DNA of 64,000 nucleotides from an uncultured Corynebacterium sp. (GTDB lineage Bacteria; Actinomycetota; Actinomycetes; Mycobacteriales; Mycobacteriaceae), in contig NZ_CAMQAZ010000003.1 in NCBI RefSeq assembly GCF_946998835.1, positions 1 to 64,000 on the forward strand, read 5' to 3'. Shown piece after piece: positions 1 to 9,145 of this stretch. Both the position numbers and the translations under genes were made by a program. Position 1 is the first letter of the stretch; the number at the start of each line of letters is the position of its first letter. The notes under the pieces were generated by a model. It did not search any database. It saw only the letters and a list, made by a program, of their open reading frames with translations, and was not told the origin of the DNA.

Positions 1-22
1 GGAGAGTAGGTCGCCGCCGGCA
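1..22 (+). rRNA. rrf: 5S rRNA, 3' end only (partial)
   Basis: The first bases (GGAGAGTAGG followed by TCGCCGCCGG) match the conserved 3' end of actinobacterial 5S rRNA. A strong intrinsic terminator follows within 20 bases, as expected at the end of a 16S-23S-5S operon. Only the last ~22 nt are inside the window, so the identification rests on this short stretch and on the terminator context. The rRNA operon would lie to the left of the window on the plus strand. Confidence 0.7.
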
Positions 23-38
23 TAAAAGTTTATTGTGT

Positions 39-103
39 GTGTGGGGCGTGGTTGCCTACCTCCTTGTTGTTGTGGGGGTGGGGGACCGCGCCCCACACTT
101 TTT
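39..103 (+). terminator. Rho-independent terminator of the rRNA operon
   Basis: Positions 39-52 (GTGTGGGGCGTGGT) pair with 85-98 (ACCGCGCCCCACAC), giving a 14-bp stem with one G-T pair. A TTTTT run follows at 99-103. The loop (53-84) is long. The position just after the 5S rRNA end fits an rrn operon terminator. Confidence 0.8.
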
Positions 104-227
104 GTTTACCCACGGGTGAATGCCGTTTATTATGTATCGCGCATGATAGTTCTGCATTTCTTGGAATGAGCTTTCAGGTCTACTGCTAGTTCAGTTGGCC
201 TAGCCGCTGACGGCGAGCGGTATCTTT

Positions 228-1004
228 ATGTGCATGCGGGTTGGAATCGTTACTGGCGCATCTCGGGGTATAGGTGCCGAATTTGCCAAACAGCTGGGCG
301 GGGCTCGTCCGGATTTAGATGAGATTTGGTGTATTTCTCGTACTGGAATGCGCACTGTCGCTGCTGATAAGCAGGGAGTCTCAACGCATCGTGGACCCCG
401 TTATCGGCAGATAGCTTTCGATCAATCTGTAGATAGTTTTGGGGAAAGTCTTTTCAACTATGCTCAAGCAAATCGAGCATCAATTGCCTATTTAATTCTC
501 AATGCGGCTCAGGCTGACTATGGCTCTGTTGATGAACAAAGTTTCTCGCAAGCCGACCAAATGATTCACACGAATATTCGTGGCACTGTGTCGGCGGTGT
601 ATTCACTACGAACTCTCTTTGAGAAAGACAGCCACATTATTCTGGTGTCATCAATCTCAGCCTTAGCGCCGACGCCGGGATTGGCGGTGTATACAGCTTC
701 GAAAGCTTTCATTCGGCATTGGGGTTTGAGTCTCCGAGAGGAATTGAAGCCCTATGGAGTAACTGTCACCATTTGTTACCCGGGTAAGATTCGGACCCAG
801 GCTCTCCGCGACGTCGTAAAGCAAGCGGCGTCGGCGAAGTTACGGCTTATGCCAGTGCAGAGCGTCAAGTATTTGGTGAGGCGAACGTTGCGTGCGGCCG
901 AGCGGGGACGCGCAGAAGTGACTCCCGGTGTATATAGCCTGGTAATGGCAGCATTTAGAATTCTGCCGGCGGGTGTAATTGTGCGATTGGCGAGTCTGGT
1001 GTGA
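228..1004 (+). CDS. SDR family NAD(P)-dependent oxidoreductase
   Basis: This is a classical short-chain dehydrogenase/reductase of 258 aa, the usual family length. Visible signatures are the Rossmann glycine motif TGASRGIG near the N-terminus, the NAA stretch (LNAAQ), the catalytic Ser in LVSSIS and the YxxxK pair in VYTASKAF. Substrate cannot be read from sequence; small SDRs of this kind act on carbonyls or lipid intermediates in the cytoplasm. The start may be ATG at 228 or the in-frame ATG at 234 (MRVGIVTGAS), which sits closer to the Rossmann strand; no clear Shine-Dalgarno decides. It stands alone after the rRNA operon. The C-terminal end is hydrophobic (VIVRLASLV), so loose membrane association is possible. 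Confidence 0.85.
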   Translation: MCMRVGIVTGASRGIGAEFAKQLGGARPDLDEIWCISRTGMRTVAADKQGVSTHRGPRYRQIAFDQSVDSFGESLFNYAQANRASIAYLILNAAQADYGSVDEQSFSQADQMIHTNIRGTVSAVYSLRTLFEKDSHIILVSSISALAPTPGLAVYTASKAFIRHWGLSLREELKPYGVTVTICYPGKIRTQALRDVVKQAASAKLRLMPVQSVKYLVRRTLRAAERGRAEVTPGVYSLVMAAFRILPAGVIVRLASLV

Positions 1005-1095
1005 TTCGCATTCGAATTCGGCGTATCAAACTTTTGTATAACCCCCTGGGTTTAATCCATTTAGAAACCAGTGTTATCTGAGTAGGCTACGAGGC

Positions 1096-1539
1096 ATGCG
1101 TAAGTTATTCACTGCTGCTTCGGTCTATCTTGGTTTTGGTCTATTCTCCGGCGTTTTCTATCGTGAGTTCACCCGTGCGATGGATTTCGCGGATAAAACG
1201 CAGCTCAATACGCTGCACACTCATTTCCTAGTGCTTGGCACACTCTTTTTCTTGATTGCGTTGGCATTGGACGGCCAGTTTAATATCTCAGCGGTCAAGG
1301 GCTTTGATCGTTGGTTCATTGTCCAGAATGTTGGCATTGTTTGGACAATCGGCATGATGACGGCAAATGGCATCGTCCACATTGTTTCCGGCCCGGAGGC
1401 TTGGGGCGCGATGTACTCGGGAATTGCCGGCCTCGGCCATATTATTCTGACGGTCGGTTTTGTGTGGTTCTTTATGCTGCTCAATAAGGCGCTGAAGAAT
1501 CGTGAGCGAGACATCCGCAAGGCAAACGTCGCCGCATAA
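1096..1539 (+). CDS. DUF2871-type small membrane protein
   Basis: A 147-aa protein with four predicted membrane segments: residues ~5-22, a His-containing segment LHTHFLVLGTLFFLIALAL, a segment around VQNVGIVWTIGMM, and a C-terminal segment ending before the basic tail KNRERDIRK. The conserved histidines (LHTH, GIVHIV, GLGHII) lie within or next to membrane helices and match my recollection of the DUF2871 family, whose function is unknown. The buried histidines could suggest cofactor binding, but that is inference. The ATG at 1096 follows GGCTACGAGGC, with GAGG as ribosome binding site. It is convergent with the ABC permease downstream, separated by a shared terminator. Confidence 0.7.
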   Translation: MRKLFTAASVYLGFGLFSGVFYREFTRAMDFADKTQLNTLHTHFLVLGTLFFLIALALDGQFNISAVKGFDRWFIVQNVGIVWTIGMMTANGIVHIVSGPEAWGAMYSGIAGLGHIILTVGFVWFFMLLNKALKNRERDIRKANVAA

Positions 1540-1572
1540 GCGCTCCCACATAAAAAGTTACAGCGCAAGAAA

Positions 1573-1611
1573 CCCCGTGCAGAAACAGTATCTGCACGGG
1601 GCGCTTTCGTT
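1573..1611. terminator. Bidirectional intrinsic terminator between convergent genes
   Basis: CCCCGTGCAGA (1573-1583) pairs perfectly with TCTGCACGGGG (1591-1601) around a 7-nt loop. A T-rich tail (GCTTTCGTTT) follows on the plus strand and A-rich sequence lies upstream, giving a T-rich tail on the minus strand. It can serve both the DUF2871 gene and the ABC permease gene. Confidence 0.8.
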
Positions 1612-1620
1612 TATCGAGGT

Positions 1621-4245
1621 CTATTCGTCCGCAATAGCTGCGAGCGGCGGCGTCTTCGCGGCTTTCTGACCAGGTCCAAGAGCCGCAATAACTCCTACAA
1701 GCGCGGAACCTAGCAGCATAAACACGATTTGCAGCCACGGCACCACGATAGTATTCAAGCCTTCATCTTCCAGCACGGTCAGCAGCGACCAACCAAGGAA
1801 TAGGCCGAGGACAATACCCACAACTGCGCCGAAAATAGAGATTTCTACAGACTCCAGACGAATCATGCGGCGAATTCCCGAACGCTGCATACCGACGGCT
1901 CGAAGCATGCCAATCTCTTGGCGACGCTCGACAACTGAGAGCGCAACAGTATTGATAATGCCCAAAATCGAAATGATGACCGCCAATGCCAGCAGCGCGT
2001 AGACAATTCCCAACATGACATCGATAGAGGCATTGGCCATGCCCGCAAACTCCTTCGCAGTCATCACCTGTACCACGAGGTAGTCCGCAACTGCGTCGCT
2101 AAGCTTGTGCTTCATCTCATCCATAGAATCGCTGTTAGCAGCAATGGAATCGGAGACATCGACGTAGGTCTGGAAGGGCAGGATAAGCCTGCTGTTGATG
2201 TGCTTATGGATGGCCGCATCGGAGATGATGATGGACTGGCCGGGGTCACCAGTTTCGGCAAAGATACCGGTGACGGGGAACTTCACGACGCCACTCTTAG
2301 CGACTACTGCGAGTTCGGTGCCAACCTGCCATCGATTCTTCTGAGCCGTCGATTCACTGATGACAATGCCCGCATCCGGCTCGGCCAAATCGAGAGAGCC
2401 CTGAACGGCGTGGGTGCCGTACCACTTGGCAACGTCACCATTGAACACAGATGCATCGCCACCTTCCGGGCCACCCTCGAGTTGCTCGGGCATGGATTCC
2501 GTCAGTGCGGCGGCTTCAGCAGGCGAGACAACCAGAAATGCACCAATCGAGAACGTCGCGGTGTCCTCTACACCATCGATATCCTTCACCGCATCCTCGA
2601 TACCGAGGGGCAAAGCCGAATGCGCGGACAGAGGGGGCGAGAGCACAAAGTCTGCCGTCAGATTGGTCTCTGACCATTCGGTAATCGCCGTTTTCATGGA
2701 CACGCCGAACATGCCAATTGCGGTCACCAGTGCAAGCCCGAGCGTTAATGCAAACGAGGTGGTTCCGGTTCGGCGCGGATTGCGGTGGGAATTGGTCGCC
2801 GCCAGCTTGCCGACGGTTCCAAAAGGCGCCCCGAGAACGCGTCCCAGCCCTCCGAGTAGAGGCATGGACAGCGCGGGGCCGACAAGCCAGATAGAGGCGA
2901 CGGCCAACACTGCCCCGATGCCCACGAAAATGGCGCGGGTGTTGGTGTCCGCATCATTCCACTGCAGCGCCCAGGCAATGATTGCGATAGCAGCGGAGGC
3001 CAGCACAGCGCCGGTCCACGTCCGGGCACCAAGACTGTTGTTAGTAGTTTGATCCCCAGAGCGCATGGCCTCCACTGGTGGTACAGCGCCAGCGCGGGCG
3101 GCTGGTGTCCAGGCGGCAATCATGGTGATGACCACGCCGACAATAAGGGGCACGATGATTGCCACTGGTTCGAATGTCAGGCCGTCGCTGGGCATGGAGA
3201 TATTCATTGCATCGAGAAGCAGGAATAGTCCCTGGCTCAGTCCGAATCCCGTGATTACCCCCAGTGCGGAACCAATGAGGCCAACAATGAGTGCTTCCAG
3301 TAGGACGGACGCAGTGAGCTGTTGTCGCGAAGCGCCGAGCGCGCGGAGGAGAGCGAATTCCTTCATACGCTGAGTGACCAGCATGGTGAAGGTGTTGGAG
3401 ATGATGAAAATGCCGACCAGCAGGCCAATGAGCCCGAAGGCGATGAGGAAGTAATTGACAAAGCTCAAGGCTGAGGAGACTCGTTCGGAGGCCTCGTCGG
3501 CGAGTTTAGAGCCGGCCTCTACCTTGAGGTCGGGGAATGCAGCCGCGACGTCGCGGGTGAGCGTGGCGGCATCAGTAGAGGAATCGGCAGCGAGAGTGAA
3601 CATGTCTACGTGGCCGTCTTCACCGTAGAGGTCTCGCCACTGATTCTGAGTGAAAAAGACCGCGAGATAGCCAGTTTCATCGATGGAGGTATCGGCGATG
3701 CCGACGACCTTCACCGTCGCCTGGTCGAGGCGGGTGGCCACTTTGATTTCAGAGCCGACGTGGAGGTTGCCGAGCTCGGCGGTCGCGGAGTTAATGACCA
3801 CCTCACCTGGAGCTTCGGGCACGCGCCCCTCGGTGACGGTAACTTTGTTGCCCACCGCTTCGGCCGACGGATAGTAGGGAAGCCCCATCGATGGCGAGCC
3901 ATTGGTTTGAATCGGCTTACCGTCGGCTCCCGTGGCAGTGATGCTGTTGCTGGGATTGCCGATGTTGAGGGCGCGCACCCCGGGGAAGTCTTCGACTTCC
4001 TGCTCGAGTTCGGTGGTGAGCGCCGCGGGATTGTCCGCCGGGGCCGTGACCACCACGTCGATGCCGTCATAAGCGGTACTGAGCGCGCCTTTAAAGGCTT
4101 TATCCAGCGAGGACGTGAACACGAAAGCGCCGGTGATGAAGGCCGTGCCCAGTACGACCGAAATGATAGTGAGCACAAGGCGCAACTTGTGTGCAGTGAT
4201 ATTTCGCCAGGCGACGCGGCCCAGCGTGGAAGACGATGATGCCAT
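1621..4245 (-). CDS. FtsX/MacB-type ABC transporter permease
   Basis: An 874-aa permease with the duplicated FtsX-domain plan. After a cytoplasmic start (GRVAWRNITAHKLRL) comes TM1 (ISVVLGTAFITGAFVF), a large extracytoplasmic domain (~50-250) and a first FtsX block of three TMs with the signature ALLRALGASRQQL. A second TM, periplasmic and FtsX unit follows, with EIGMLRAVGMQRSGI. Eight or more TMs in total fit actinobacterial MacB-like exporters that move lipids, peptides or antibiotics; the substrate is unknown. The ATP-binding gene lies 20 bases upstream on the same strand, so the two form an operon and a transporter. Start ATG at 4245. Confidence 0.9.
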   Translation of the reverse strand: MASSSSTLGRVAWRNITAHKLRLVLTIISVVLGTAFITGAFVFTSSLDKAFKGALSTAYDGIDVVVTAPADNPAALTTELEQEVEDFPGVRALNIGNPSNSITATGADGKPIQTNGSPSMGLPYYPSAEAVGNKVTVTEGRVPEAPGEVVINSATAELGNLHVGSEIKVATRLDQATVKVVGIADTSIDETGYLAVFFTQNQWRDLYGEDGHVDMFTLAADSSTDAATLTRDVAAAFPDLKVEAGSKLADEASERVSSALSFVNYFLIAFGLIGLLVGIFIISNTFTMLVTQRMKEFALLRALGASRQQLTASVLLEALIVGLIGSALGVITGFGLSQGLFLLLDAMNISMPSDGLTFEPVAIIVPLIVGVVITMIAAWTPAARAGAVPPVEAMRSGDQTTNNSLGARTWTGAVLASAAIAIIAWALQWNDADTNTRAIFVGIGAVLAVASIWLVGPALSMPLLGGLGRVLGAPFGTVGKLAATNSHRNPRRTGTTSFALTLGLALVTAIGMFGVSMKTAITEWSETNLTADFVLSPPLSAHSALPLGIEDAVKDIDGVEDTATFSIGAFLVVSPAEAAALTESMPEQLEGGPEGGDASVFNGDVAKWYGTHAVQGSLDLAEPDAGIVISESTAQKNRWQVGTELAVVAKSGVVKFPVTGIFAETGDPGQSIIISDAAIHKHINSRLILPFQTYVDVSDSIAANSDSMDEMKHKLSDAVADYLVVQVMTAKEFAGMANASIDVMLGIVYALLALAVIISILGIINTVALSVVERRQEIGMLRAVGMQRSGIRRMIRLESVEISIFGAVVGIVLGLFLGWSLLTVLEDEGLNTIVVPWLQIVFMLLGSALVGVIAALGPGQKAAKTPPLAAIADE

Positions 4246-4265
4246 GAGGGAGATGACCTGCCTTC

Positions 4266-5060
4266 CTAAAGATTTTCAATATCTGCCATGCGCGCCAAAA
4301 TATCGGCGGGCGTGGGATTGCGGAGTTCTCCAACCACGTGACCGTCGGCGAGGAAGACCACGCGGTCTGCATAAGACGCGGCGGTGGCATCATGCGTCAC
4401 AATGACAACGGTCTGGCCAATGTCATCAACCGCATCGCGGAGGATTGTCAGCACCTCGCGGGAGGAGTTCGAATCCAAGTTGCCCGTCGGTTCGTCGCCG
4501 AAGATAATCTCCGGCCGGCTGACAATGGCGCGCGCACAGGCAACACGCTGCTGCTGGCCACCGGATAGTTCCGCTGGGCGGTGCGAAAGCCGCTCTTTCA
4601 GGCCAAGACGCGTGGTGACTTCCTCGAACCACTGCTTATCCACCTTCCGACCAGCGATATCGATGGGTAAGGTGATGTTCTCTGCCGCGGTCAACGTCGG
4701 CACCAGGTTAAACGACTGGAACACAAAGCCCAGCCGGTCACGCCGCAGGGCAGTGATTTCCTTGTCGGACAGCTTCGACAGCTCCGTAGTGCCGATGTAC
4801 GCGCTTCCCGACGTCGCGGAGTCCAAGCCGGCCATACAGTGCATCAATGTCGACTTGCCGGATCCAGACGGACCCATAATCGCGGTGAACTCACCGGCGG
4901 CAAAAGAGATATCAACATGGTCTAGTGCGGTAACTGCGGCATTGCCGATGCCGTACTTCTTGGTTAGCCCCTCAGCGTATGCGGCTGCCTGCGTGGCGGA
5001 GTGCTCAGAAGAAGAACTAGCGGAGGTTTTAGCAGATGGCTTTGCATGTTTAGCAGACAT
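4266..5060 (-). CDS. ABC transporter ATP-binding protein (LolD/MacB-like)
   Basis: A 264-aa ATPase with a Ser/Ala-rich N-terminal extension (~25 aa) before the ABC domain. It shows Walker A GPSGSGKST, Q-loop VFQSFNLVP, signature LSGGQQQRVACARA, Walker B IIFGDEPTGNLD and H-loop VIVTHD. The EPTGNLD sequence is typical of the LolD/MacB/FtsE branch that pairs with FtsX-type permeases. The permease gene follows directly, so the pair is read as one transporter operon. The start may lie further in, since the extension is poorly conserved in this family; ATG 5060 is taken as the first reasonable codon. Confidence 0.92.
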   Translation of the reverse strand: MSAKHAKPSAKTSASSSSEHSATQAAAYAEGLTKKYGIGNAAVTALDHVDISFAAGEFTAIMGPSGSGKSTLMHCMAGLDSATSGSAYIGTTELSKLSDKEITALRRDRLGFVFQSFNLVPTLTAAENITLPIDIAGRKVDKQWFEEVTTRLGLKERLSHRPAELSGGQQQRVACARAIVSRPEIIFGDEPTGNLDSNSSREVLTILRDAVDDIGQTVVIVTHDATAASYADRVVFLADGHVVGELRNPTPADILARMADIENL

Positions 5061-5099
5061 GGGGGAAAGGGCTCTCTTCTAACTACTGGTCTTATACGT

Positions 5100-6119
5100 C
5101 TAATCAATATCGGTCATATCCGGCAGCGAAAGCGGATTAAACACGCTGCGACGGGAATGGAACGTACGCTGCTCACCTGTTACGGGGTCCGCAAAACTCA
5201 TTTCCACACAGACCAAGTGCAGGGGCTCTGAGACATCCTCGGCTTCCAGCGGCTGAATCTCCGGATAGTACTGGTCACCCAGGATGGGAAAGCCCAGCTC
5301 GCTCAAATGTAGCCGCAGCTGATGCGTACGTCCTGTAATCGGTTTCAACTGCCACAGCGCAACGCGCCCACTGTCGGCAGCGAGGCCGTCGGCGTCCGAA
5401 GGCACGTCGACAAGCGAAATGCGTTCGACGATGGTGTGAGCGTTCGGCTCGCCCTCGAGAGTGTAGGCCTGCATCTGGCCGGCAATCTTGTGCTGTCGTG
5501 TGCGCAGTTCCAGCGGGGCTTCGGGAAGAGTTCCCACGGCCGCGCCGGTGCCAGGCGTGGGCGACGTCAGCGCGTGATAGCGCTTAGTGACCTCTCCAGA
5601 TGCGAAAAGCCCCTGGTAAGCGCCACGAACCTCGCGTCGGGCGGTGAAGATGAGCAACCCTGACGTCAGCCTGTCGAGCCGATGCGCGGGAACCAACTCC
5701 GGATTCCCCAACTCCCGCCGCAGGCGCACCACGGCGGTCTCCGTAATGTGTCGGCCGCGCGGCATCGTTGCCAAAAACGACGGCTTGTCGACGACCACAA
5801 GGTTGTCATCCTGAAAGACAATCGGCATCGGCCCCGCGATTGTGCGCTCCGGTGCCGGAGTGCGGTAAAACCACATTTCCGCGCCGGGCTTCACCATGTC
5901 ATCCGGGCTGTACGGTACCGAGTTGGCGCGAACGACGAGCCCATCTGCAAAACGCTTGGCCACGGCAGCTTCATTGTCGTCCGGGTGGCGGTGTGTTTGG
6001 CCTTTAATAGCCTCCGCGAGGAGATTCCACGCACGGGTGGGGGCATCGCCACGGCGCCCGGGAGCAGCGATGCGGGATGGGTTGAGCCCATCGCGAATGG
6101 GCAGTGGCATGCGACGCAT
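5100..6119 (-). CDS. RluA-type pseudouridine synthase
   Basis: A 339-aa enzyme of the RluA/RluC/RluD family, which converts uridine to pseudouridine in rRNA or tRNA. The catalytic motif is HRLDRLTSGLLIF with the active Asp. DDNLVVVDKPSFLATMP and the C-terminal TGRTHQLRLHLSELGFPILGD are further family motifs. The N-terminus (RDGLNPSRIAAPGR) is longer than the catalytic core and seems to lack a typical S4 domain, as in many corynebacterial RluA paralogues. The target RNA is not predictable. It ends 39 bases from the ABC ATPase start and may be co-transcribed with it. Confidence 0.88.
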   Translation of the reverse strand: MRRMPLPIRDGLNPSRIAAPGRRGDAPTRAWNLLAEAIKGQTHRHPDDNEAAVAKRFADGLVVRANSVPYSPDDMVKPGAEMWFYRTPAPERTIAGPMPIVFQDDNLVVVDKPSFLATMPRGRHITETAVVRLRRELGNPELVPAHRLDRLTSGLLIFTARREVRGAYQGLFASGEVTKRYHALTSPTPGTGAAVGTLPEAPLELRTRQHKIAGQMQAYTLEGEPNAHTIVERISLVDVPSDADGLAADSGRVALWQLKPITGRTHQLRLHLSELGFPILGDQYYPEIQPLEAEDVSEPLHLVCVEMSFADPVTGEQRTFHSRRSVFNPLSLPDMTDID

Positions 6120-6414
6120 AGGGCTGACTCTAACAGGTGACCCGGATGCATCTGATGCCAGCAGAGCTGCTAGTGCGCGGTCGTGTTGGCATCGCCCTCA
6201 ATGGCATAGATAGCCAACATTTTGACCTGTTGATCTCAACATAATGGGGGTAGGGTGGAGGTGAAAGTAACAAAAAGGTCGGCTCGGAAGGGCCGGCTAA
6301 ATAGCAGAGCTTGTCCATTAAAATGGCATCCAAGCAGGTGCGATAGGTGTAGCTGCGTTGCAGTCGGGCCGCGGAGAGCCAATTTTTATGGATCGCATAA
6401 TAAGGAGGCAATCA

Positions 6415-7314
6415 ATGCCAAGGCAGAACATCATTGTGTGCGCGGTCGATGGCTCAGAGGCATCCAAGACCGCCGTCAAGTGGGCCGCAAACACCGCAGT
6501 CAAGCGCGGTGAGCCGCTCCGTCTGGTCAGCAGCTACTCTATGCCGCAGTTCCTCTACGCAGAGGGCATGGTTCCGCCGCAGGAGCTTTACGACGATCTT
6601 GAGGCCGAGACCCTGGAGAAGATTAATGAGGCCAAGAAGATTGCCCTCGACTTCGCTCCGTCGGTAGATGTCAGCCACCAGATTGAAGAGGGCAGCCCGA
6701 TTGACATGCTGCTCGACCTGTCCGAGCAGGCAACCATGGTGGTTATGGGCTCCCGTGGCCTGGGCGGTCTCTCCGGCATGGTCATGGGTTCCGTTTCCGC
6801 CGCTGTTGTTTCCCACGCATCGTGCCCGGTTGTTGTTGTCCGCGAGGACAACCTGGTCACTGATGAGACCAAGTACGGCCCGGTCGTTGTCGGTGTCGAC
6901 GGCTCCGACATCTCAGAGAAGGCAACGGAGTACGCATTCCGTGAGGCCGATGCCCGTGGTGCAGAGCTGATTGCGGTTCACACCTGGATGGACATGCAGG
7001 TACAGGCTTCTCTGGCTGGTCTGTCTGCAGCTCAGAGCCAGTGGCAGGTTGTGGAAGACGAGCAGAAGGCTCTGCTCGGCCACCGCCTGGAGAAGTTCGC
7101 TAAGAAGTACCCGGATGTCGCTATCAAGAAGGTTGTCACCCGGGACCGTCCGGTTCGTGCACTGGCCGATGCGTCGGAGGGCGCTCAGCTGCTGGTCGTC
7201 GGTAGCCACGGCCGCGGTGGTTTCAAGGGCATGCTGCTCGGCTCCACCTCGCGTGCACTGCTGCAGGCAGCCGCTTGCCCGATGATGGTTGTCCGTCCGG
7301 AGACTGACGCCTAA
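6415..7314 (+). CDS. Universal stress protein with two UspA domains
   Basis: A 299-aa tandem UspA protein. The first domain (~1-145) starts IIVCAVDGSEASK and ends with the ATP-binding G-2x-G-9x-G(S/T) motif GSRGLGGLSG...GSVSAAV. The second (~155-298) starts VVVGVDGSDISEKA and ends GSHGRGGFKG...GSTSRALL. Both therefore look ATP-binding. The start is set by AAGGAGG at 6402-6408, six bases before ATG 6415; the longer in-frame ATGs (6358, 6388) lack a site. Tandem Usps in actinobacteria respond to stress, starvation or hypoxia. An intrinsic terminator follows, so it is monocistronic. Confidence 0.92.
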   Translation: MPRQNIIVCAVDGSEASKTAVKWAANTAVKRGEPLRLVSSYSMPQFLYAEGMVPPQELYDDLEAETLEKINEAKKIALDFAPSVDVSHQIEEGSPIDMLLDLSEQATMVVMGSRGLGGLSGMVMGSVSAAVVSHASCPVVVVREDNLVTDETKYGPVVVGVDGSDISEKATEYAFREADARGAELIAVHTWMDMQVQASLAGLSAAQSQWQVVEDEQKALLGHRLEKFAKKYPDVAIKKVVTRDRPVRALADASEGAQLLVVGSHGRGGFKGMLLGSTSRALLQAAACPMMVVRPETDA

Positions 7315-7416
7315 ATCGTCTTCCTGGAGCAGCCGGGAAACGACACGGTGCCATCTGCGAAGTCGCGTTTGGCGCTGTGCGCAGAAACCGTTACCGAATA
7401 TTTATAAGTAGAACCT

Positions 7417-7454
7417 AGCCGGTTTCCGATAGTCATCGGAGGCCGGCTTTGGTT
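7417..7454 (+). terminator. Terminator downstream of the universal stress gene
   Basis: AGCCGGTTTCCGAT (7417-7430) pairs with ATCGGAGGCCGGCT (7435-7448), a 14-bp stem with two G-T pairs around AGTC. TTGGTTTT follows. Confidence 0.8.
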
Positions 7455-7566
7455 TTGCGGAAATGGGGCCTCTCGGCTGCATAAACCTTGTTTTCATGCA
7501 GAAATTACAGGCTCCATAAGAGGTTCCGTGTAGTTATCCGTCTGTTATCTAGCTGGTTTCCCCGTG

Positions 7567-7613
7567 TCCAAAATACTGTGATGATGCTTGTAGTGGGTGC
7601 AAGATATTTTGGA
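7567..7613 (+). promoter_or_regulatory. 9-bp inverted repeat upstream of the GlsB-like gene
   Basis: TCCAAAATA (7567-7575) is the exact reverse complement of TATTTTGGA (7605-7613), separated by 29 bases. It lies 48 bases before the ATG of the small membrane protein and is the only clear structure in the 7449-7660 gap. It may be an operator or looping site. This is inference from symmetry only. Confidence 0.35.
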
Positions 7614-7660
7614 AAGACTTATAGTTGAGTCAGAACGATTTCGGGAAAGGAATATCTATC

Positions 7661-7954
7661 ATGAACGAGATTCTTCTTGCTGCAACATTTACTCCCACTA
7701 TGGGCTTCATCAGCTGGATCATCATCGGTGGTCTTGCCGGTTGGATTGGCTCTAAGATCATGGACACCGATGAGCAGATGGGTATCACCCTGAATATCGT
7801 CGTCGGTATCGTCGGTGGTTTTCTCGGCGGTTGGCTGCTCACCCTGTTTGGTGTTGATGTCGCCGGTGGTGGAAAGTTCTTCAGCTTCCTCACGTGTCTA
7901 ATCGGCGCGGTAATTCTGCTGTGGATTGTTGGCATGATTCAGAAGCGCAAGTAA
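7661..7954 (+). CDS. GlsB/YeaQ/YmgE family stress membrane protein
   Basis: A 97-aa protein with three hydrophobic helices (FISWIIIGGLAGWIGSKIM, ITLNIVVGIVGGFLGGWLLTLFG, FFSFLTCLIGAVILLWIVG) and the glycine-rich pattern of the transglycosylase-associated (YeaQ/GlsB) family. It ends in a basic tail (MIQKRK). The family is induced by envelope and general stress; its biochemical role is unknown. The start is ATG 7661 behind GGGAAAGGA; an upstream in-frame TTG (7625) has no comparable site. A strong terminator follows. Its position next to a universal stress gene suggests a stress neighbourhood, but the two have separate terminators. Confidence 0.88.
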   Translation: MNEILLAATFTPTMGFISWIIIGGLAGWIGSKIMDTDEQMGITLNIVVGIVGGFLGGWLLTLFGVDVAGGGKFFSFLTCLIGAVILLWIVGMIQKRK

Positions 7955-7988
7955 CCAAGTAATTGAATACACAGCGCGATTAGAGCGC

Positions 7989-8022
7989 GGGGCATCCCAT
8001 AAACAGTGGGATGCCCCTTTTT
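7989..8022 (+). terminator. Terminator of the GlsB-like gene
   Basis: GGGGCATCCCA (7989-7999) pairs perfectly with TGGGATGCCCC (8007-8017). TTTTT follows at 8018-8022. Confidence 0.9.
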
Positions 8023-8301
8023 GTTGTGCAGCTCCTGTGCAGTTGTGGCGAGATTGCTTTCCGAGATTCCCCCGGTATCTGTTGGGGCAGCAAACCTCGC
8101 ACGCTAAAGTAGGACTAGAGGCTCTAAGACCGACTAGTTTGTTCTTTTACAAAATCACAGTCGCGGATACGCCTACAATGGAATATCACAGACTACGAAC
8201 ACCCTGTTCAATGACAACAAAGCATTGGCTTGGTTTGCAGAACTCGCGAGAAAGCAGCTGCTAGAACAGGGTGCGACTTTGGAAGGACGAGAGGTACTGC
8301 C
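8023..8301 (+). other. Intergenic leader of the TetR gene
   Basis: No gene is supported here; a 75-codon open frame at 8037-8264 has no ribosome site and no recognisable protein. The stretch must carry the promoter of the downstream TetR gene, but I could not place -35/-10 boxes with confidence. GGAAGGACGAGAGG just before 8302 supplies the ribosome binding site. Confidence 0.4.
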
Positions 8302-8922
8302 GTGGCAGAAGCGACAACGGGCAAGGGCGCAAAAGGCGGCCGAGCTTCGTCTCGCCGCCGTAACCGGCCTAGTCCGCGGGAGCGCCTTCTGGCCTCCGCG
8401 ACAACTCTGTTTACAACGGAAGGCATTCGTGTTGTCGGTATCGATCGCATCCTTCGGGAAGCCGATGTCGCCAAAGCCAGCCTTTACTCGCTGTTCGGTT
8501 CCAAGGACAAGCTAGTCATCGCCTATCTGCAAGACCTGGACACCAAGTGGCGCGAGGCCTGGGAGCAGCGAGTGGAGTCGTTGGATACCCCGGCAGAGAA
8601 GATTCTCGCTTTCTTCGATCAGTGTATTGCGGAGCAGCCTGCGATTGACTTCCGTGGCTCCCACTTCCAAAATGCGGCAAGTGAATACCCGCGACCGGAA
8701 ACGGAGTCAGAGCAGGATATCCGTCAGGCTGCAGCTGATCACCGTGCCTGGGTGTGGCAGCAACTACACACGCTGCTGGCTGAAAATGGCTGCAGCATGC
8801 CATCAGCCCACGCAAATATGCTGCTGCTCTACCTCGATGGTGGTCTTGCTGGCGCCAAGATGTCCAAGGACTTAAACCCGCTGCAGATGGCGCGTGATCT
8901 CGCCCGCGACCTGGTCACGTAA
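8302..8922 (+). CDS. TetR/AcrR family transcriptional regulator
   Basis: A 206-aa regulator starting at GTG 8302, behind a GGAAGGACGAGAGG leader; the longer frame from 8230 has no ribosome site. After a basic, Lys/Arg-rich start comes the TetR N-terminal HTH: RERLLASATTLFTTEGIRVVGIDRILREADVA, then KASLYSLFGSKDKLV, the usual recognition-helix pattern. The rest is a helical ligand-binding domain. The family of small TetRs with the FRGSHFQNAASEYP stretch usually controls an adjacent transporter or oxidoreductase, but here neither neighbour is an obvious target, so it may act on itself or elsewhere. Confidence 0.88.
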   Translation: MAEATTGKGAKGGRASSRRRNRPSPRERLLASATTLFTTEGIRVVGIDRILREADVAKASLYSLFGSKDKLVIAYLQDLDTKWREAWEQRVESLDTPAEKILAFFDQCIAEQPAIDFRGSHFQNAASEYPRPETESEQDIRQAAADHRAWVWQQLHTLLAENGCSMPSAHANMLLLYLDGGLAGAKMSKDLNPLQMARDLARDLVT

Positions 8923-9145
8923 TTACTTAATTTGAATCAGTGCCTGCCATATCAGGGCGATTTCTTTAGCGAGTTAAATTGCACGCCCCAATTTAAACCC
9001 ACTTGCCGCAATGCAAGTTAGCGGCTGGGTTTATGGCTGGCAATCGCGGGCCAATGCGAGTTTCGGTTGTTGATTTCCACCGCTTTGGTTCCAGCATACC
9101 AATGGGACCAGACGAAGCCCGATGAAAAATCAATGAATTGAGAAG

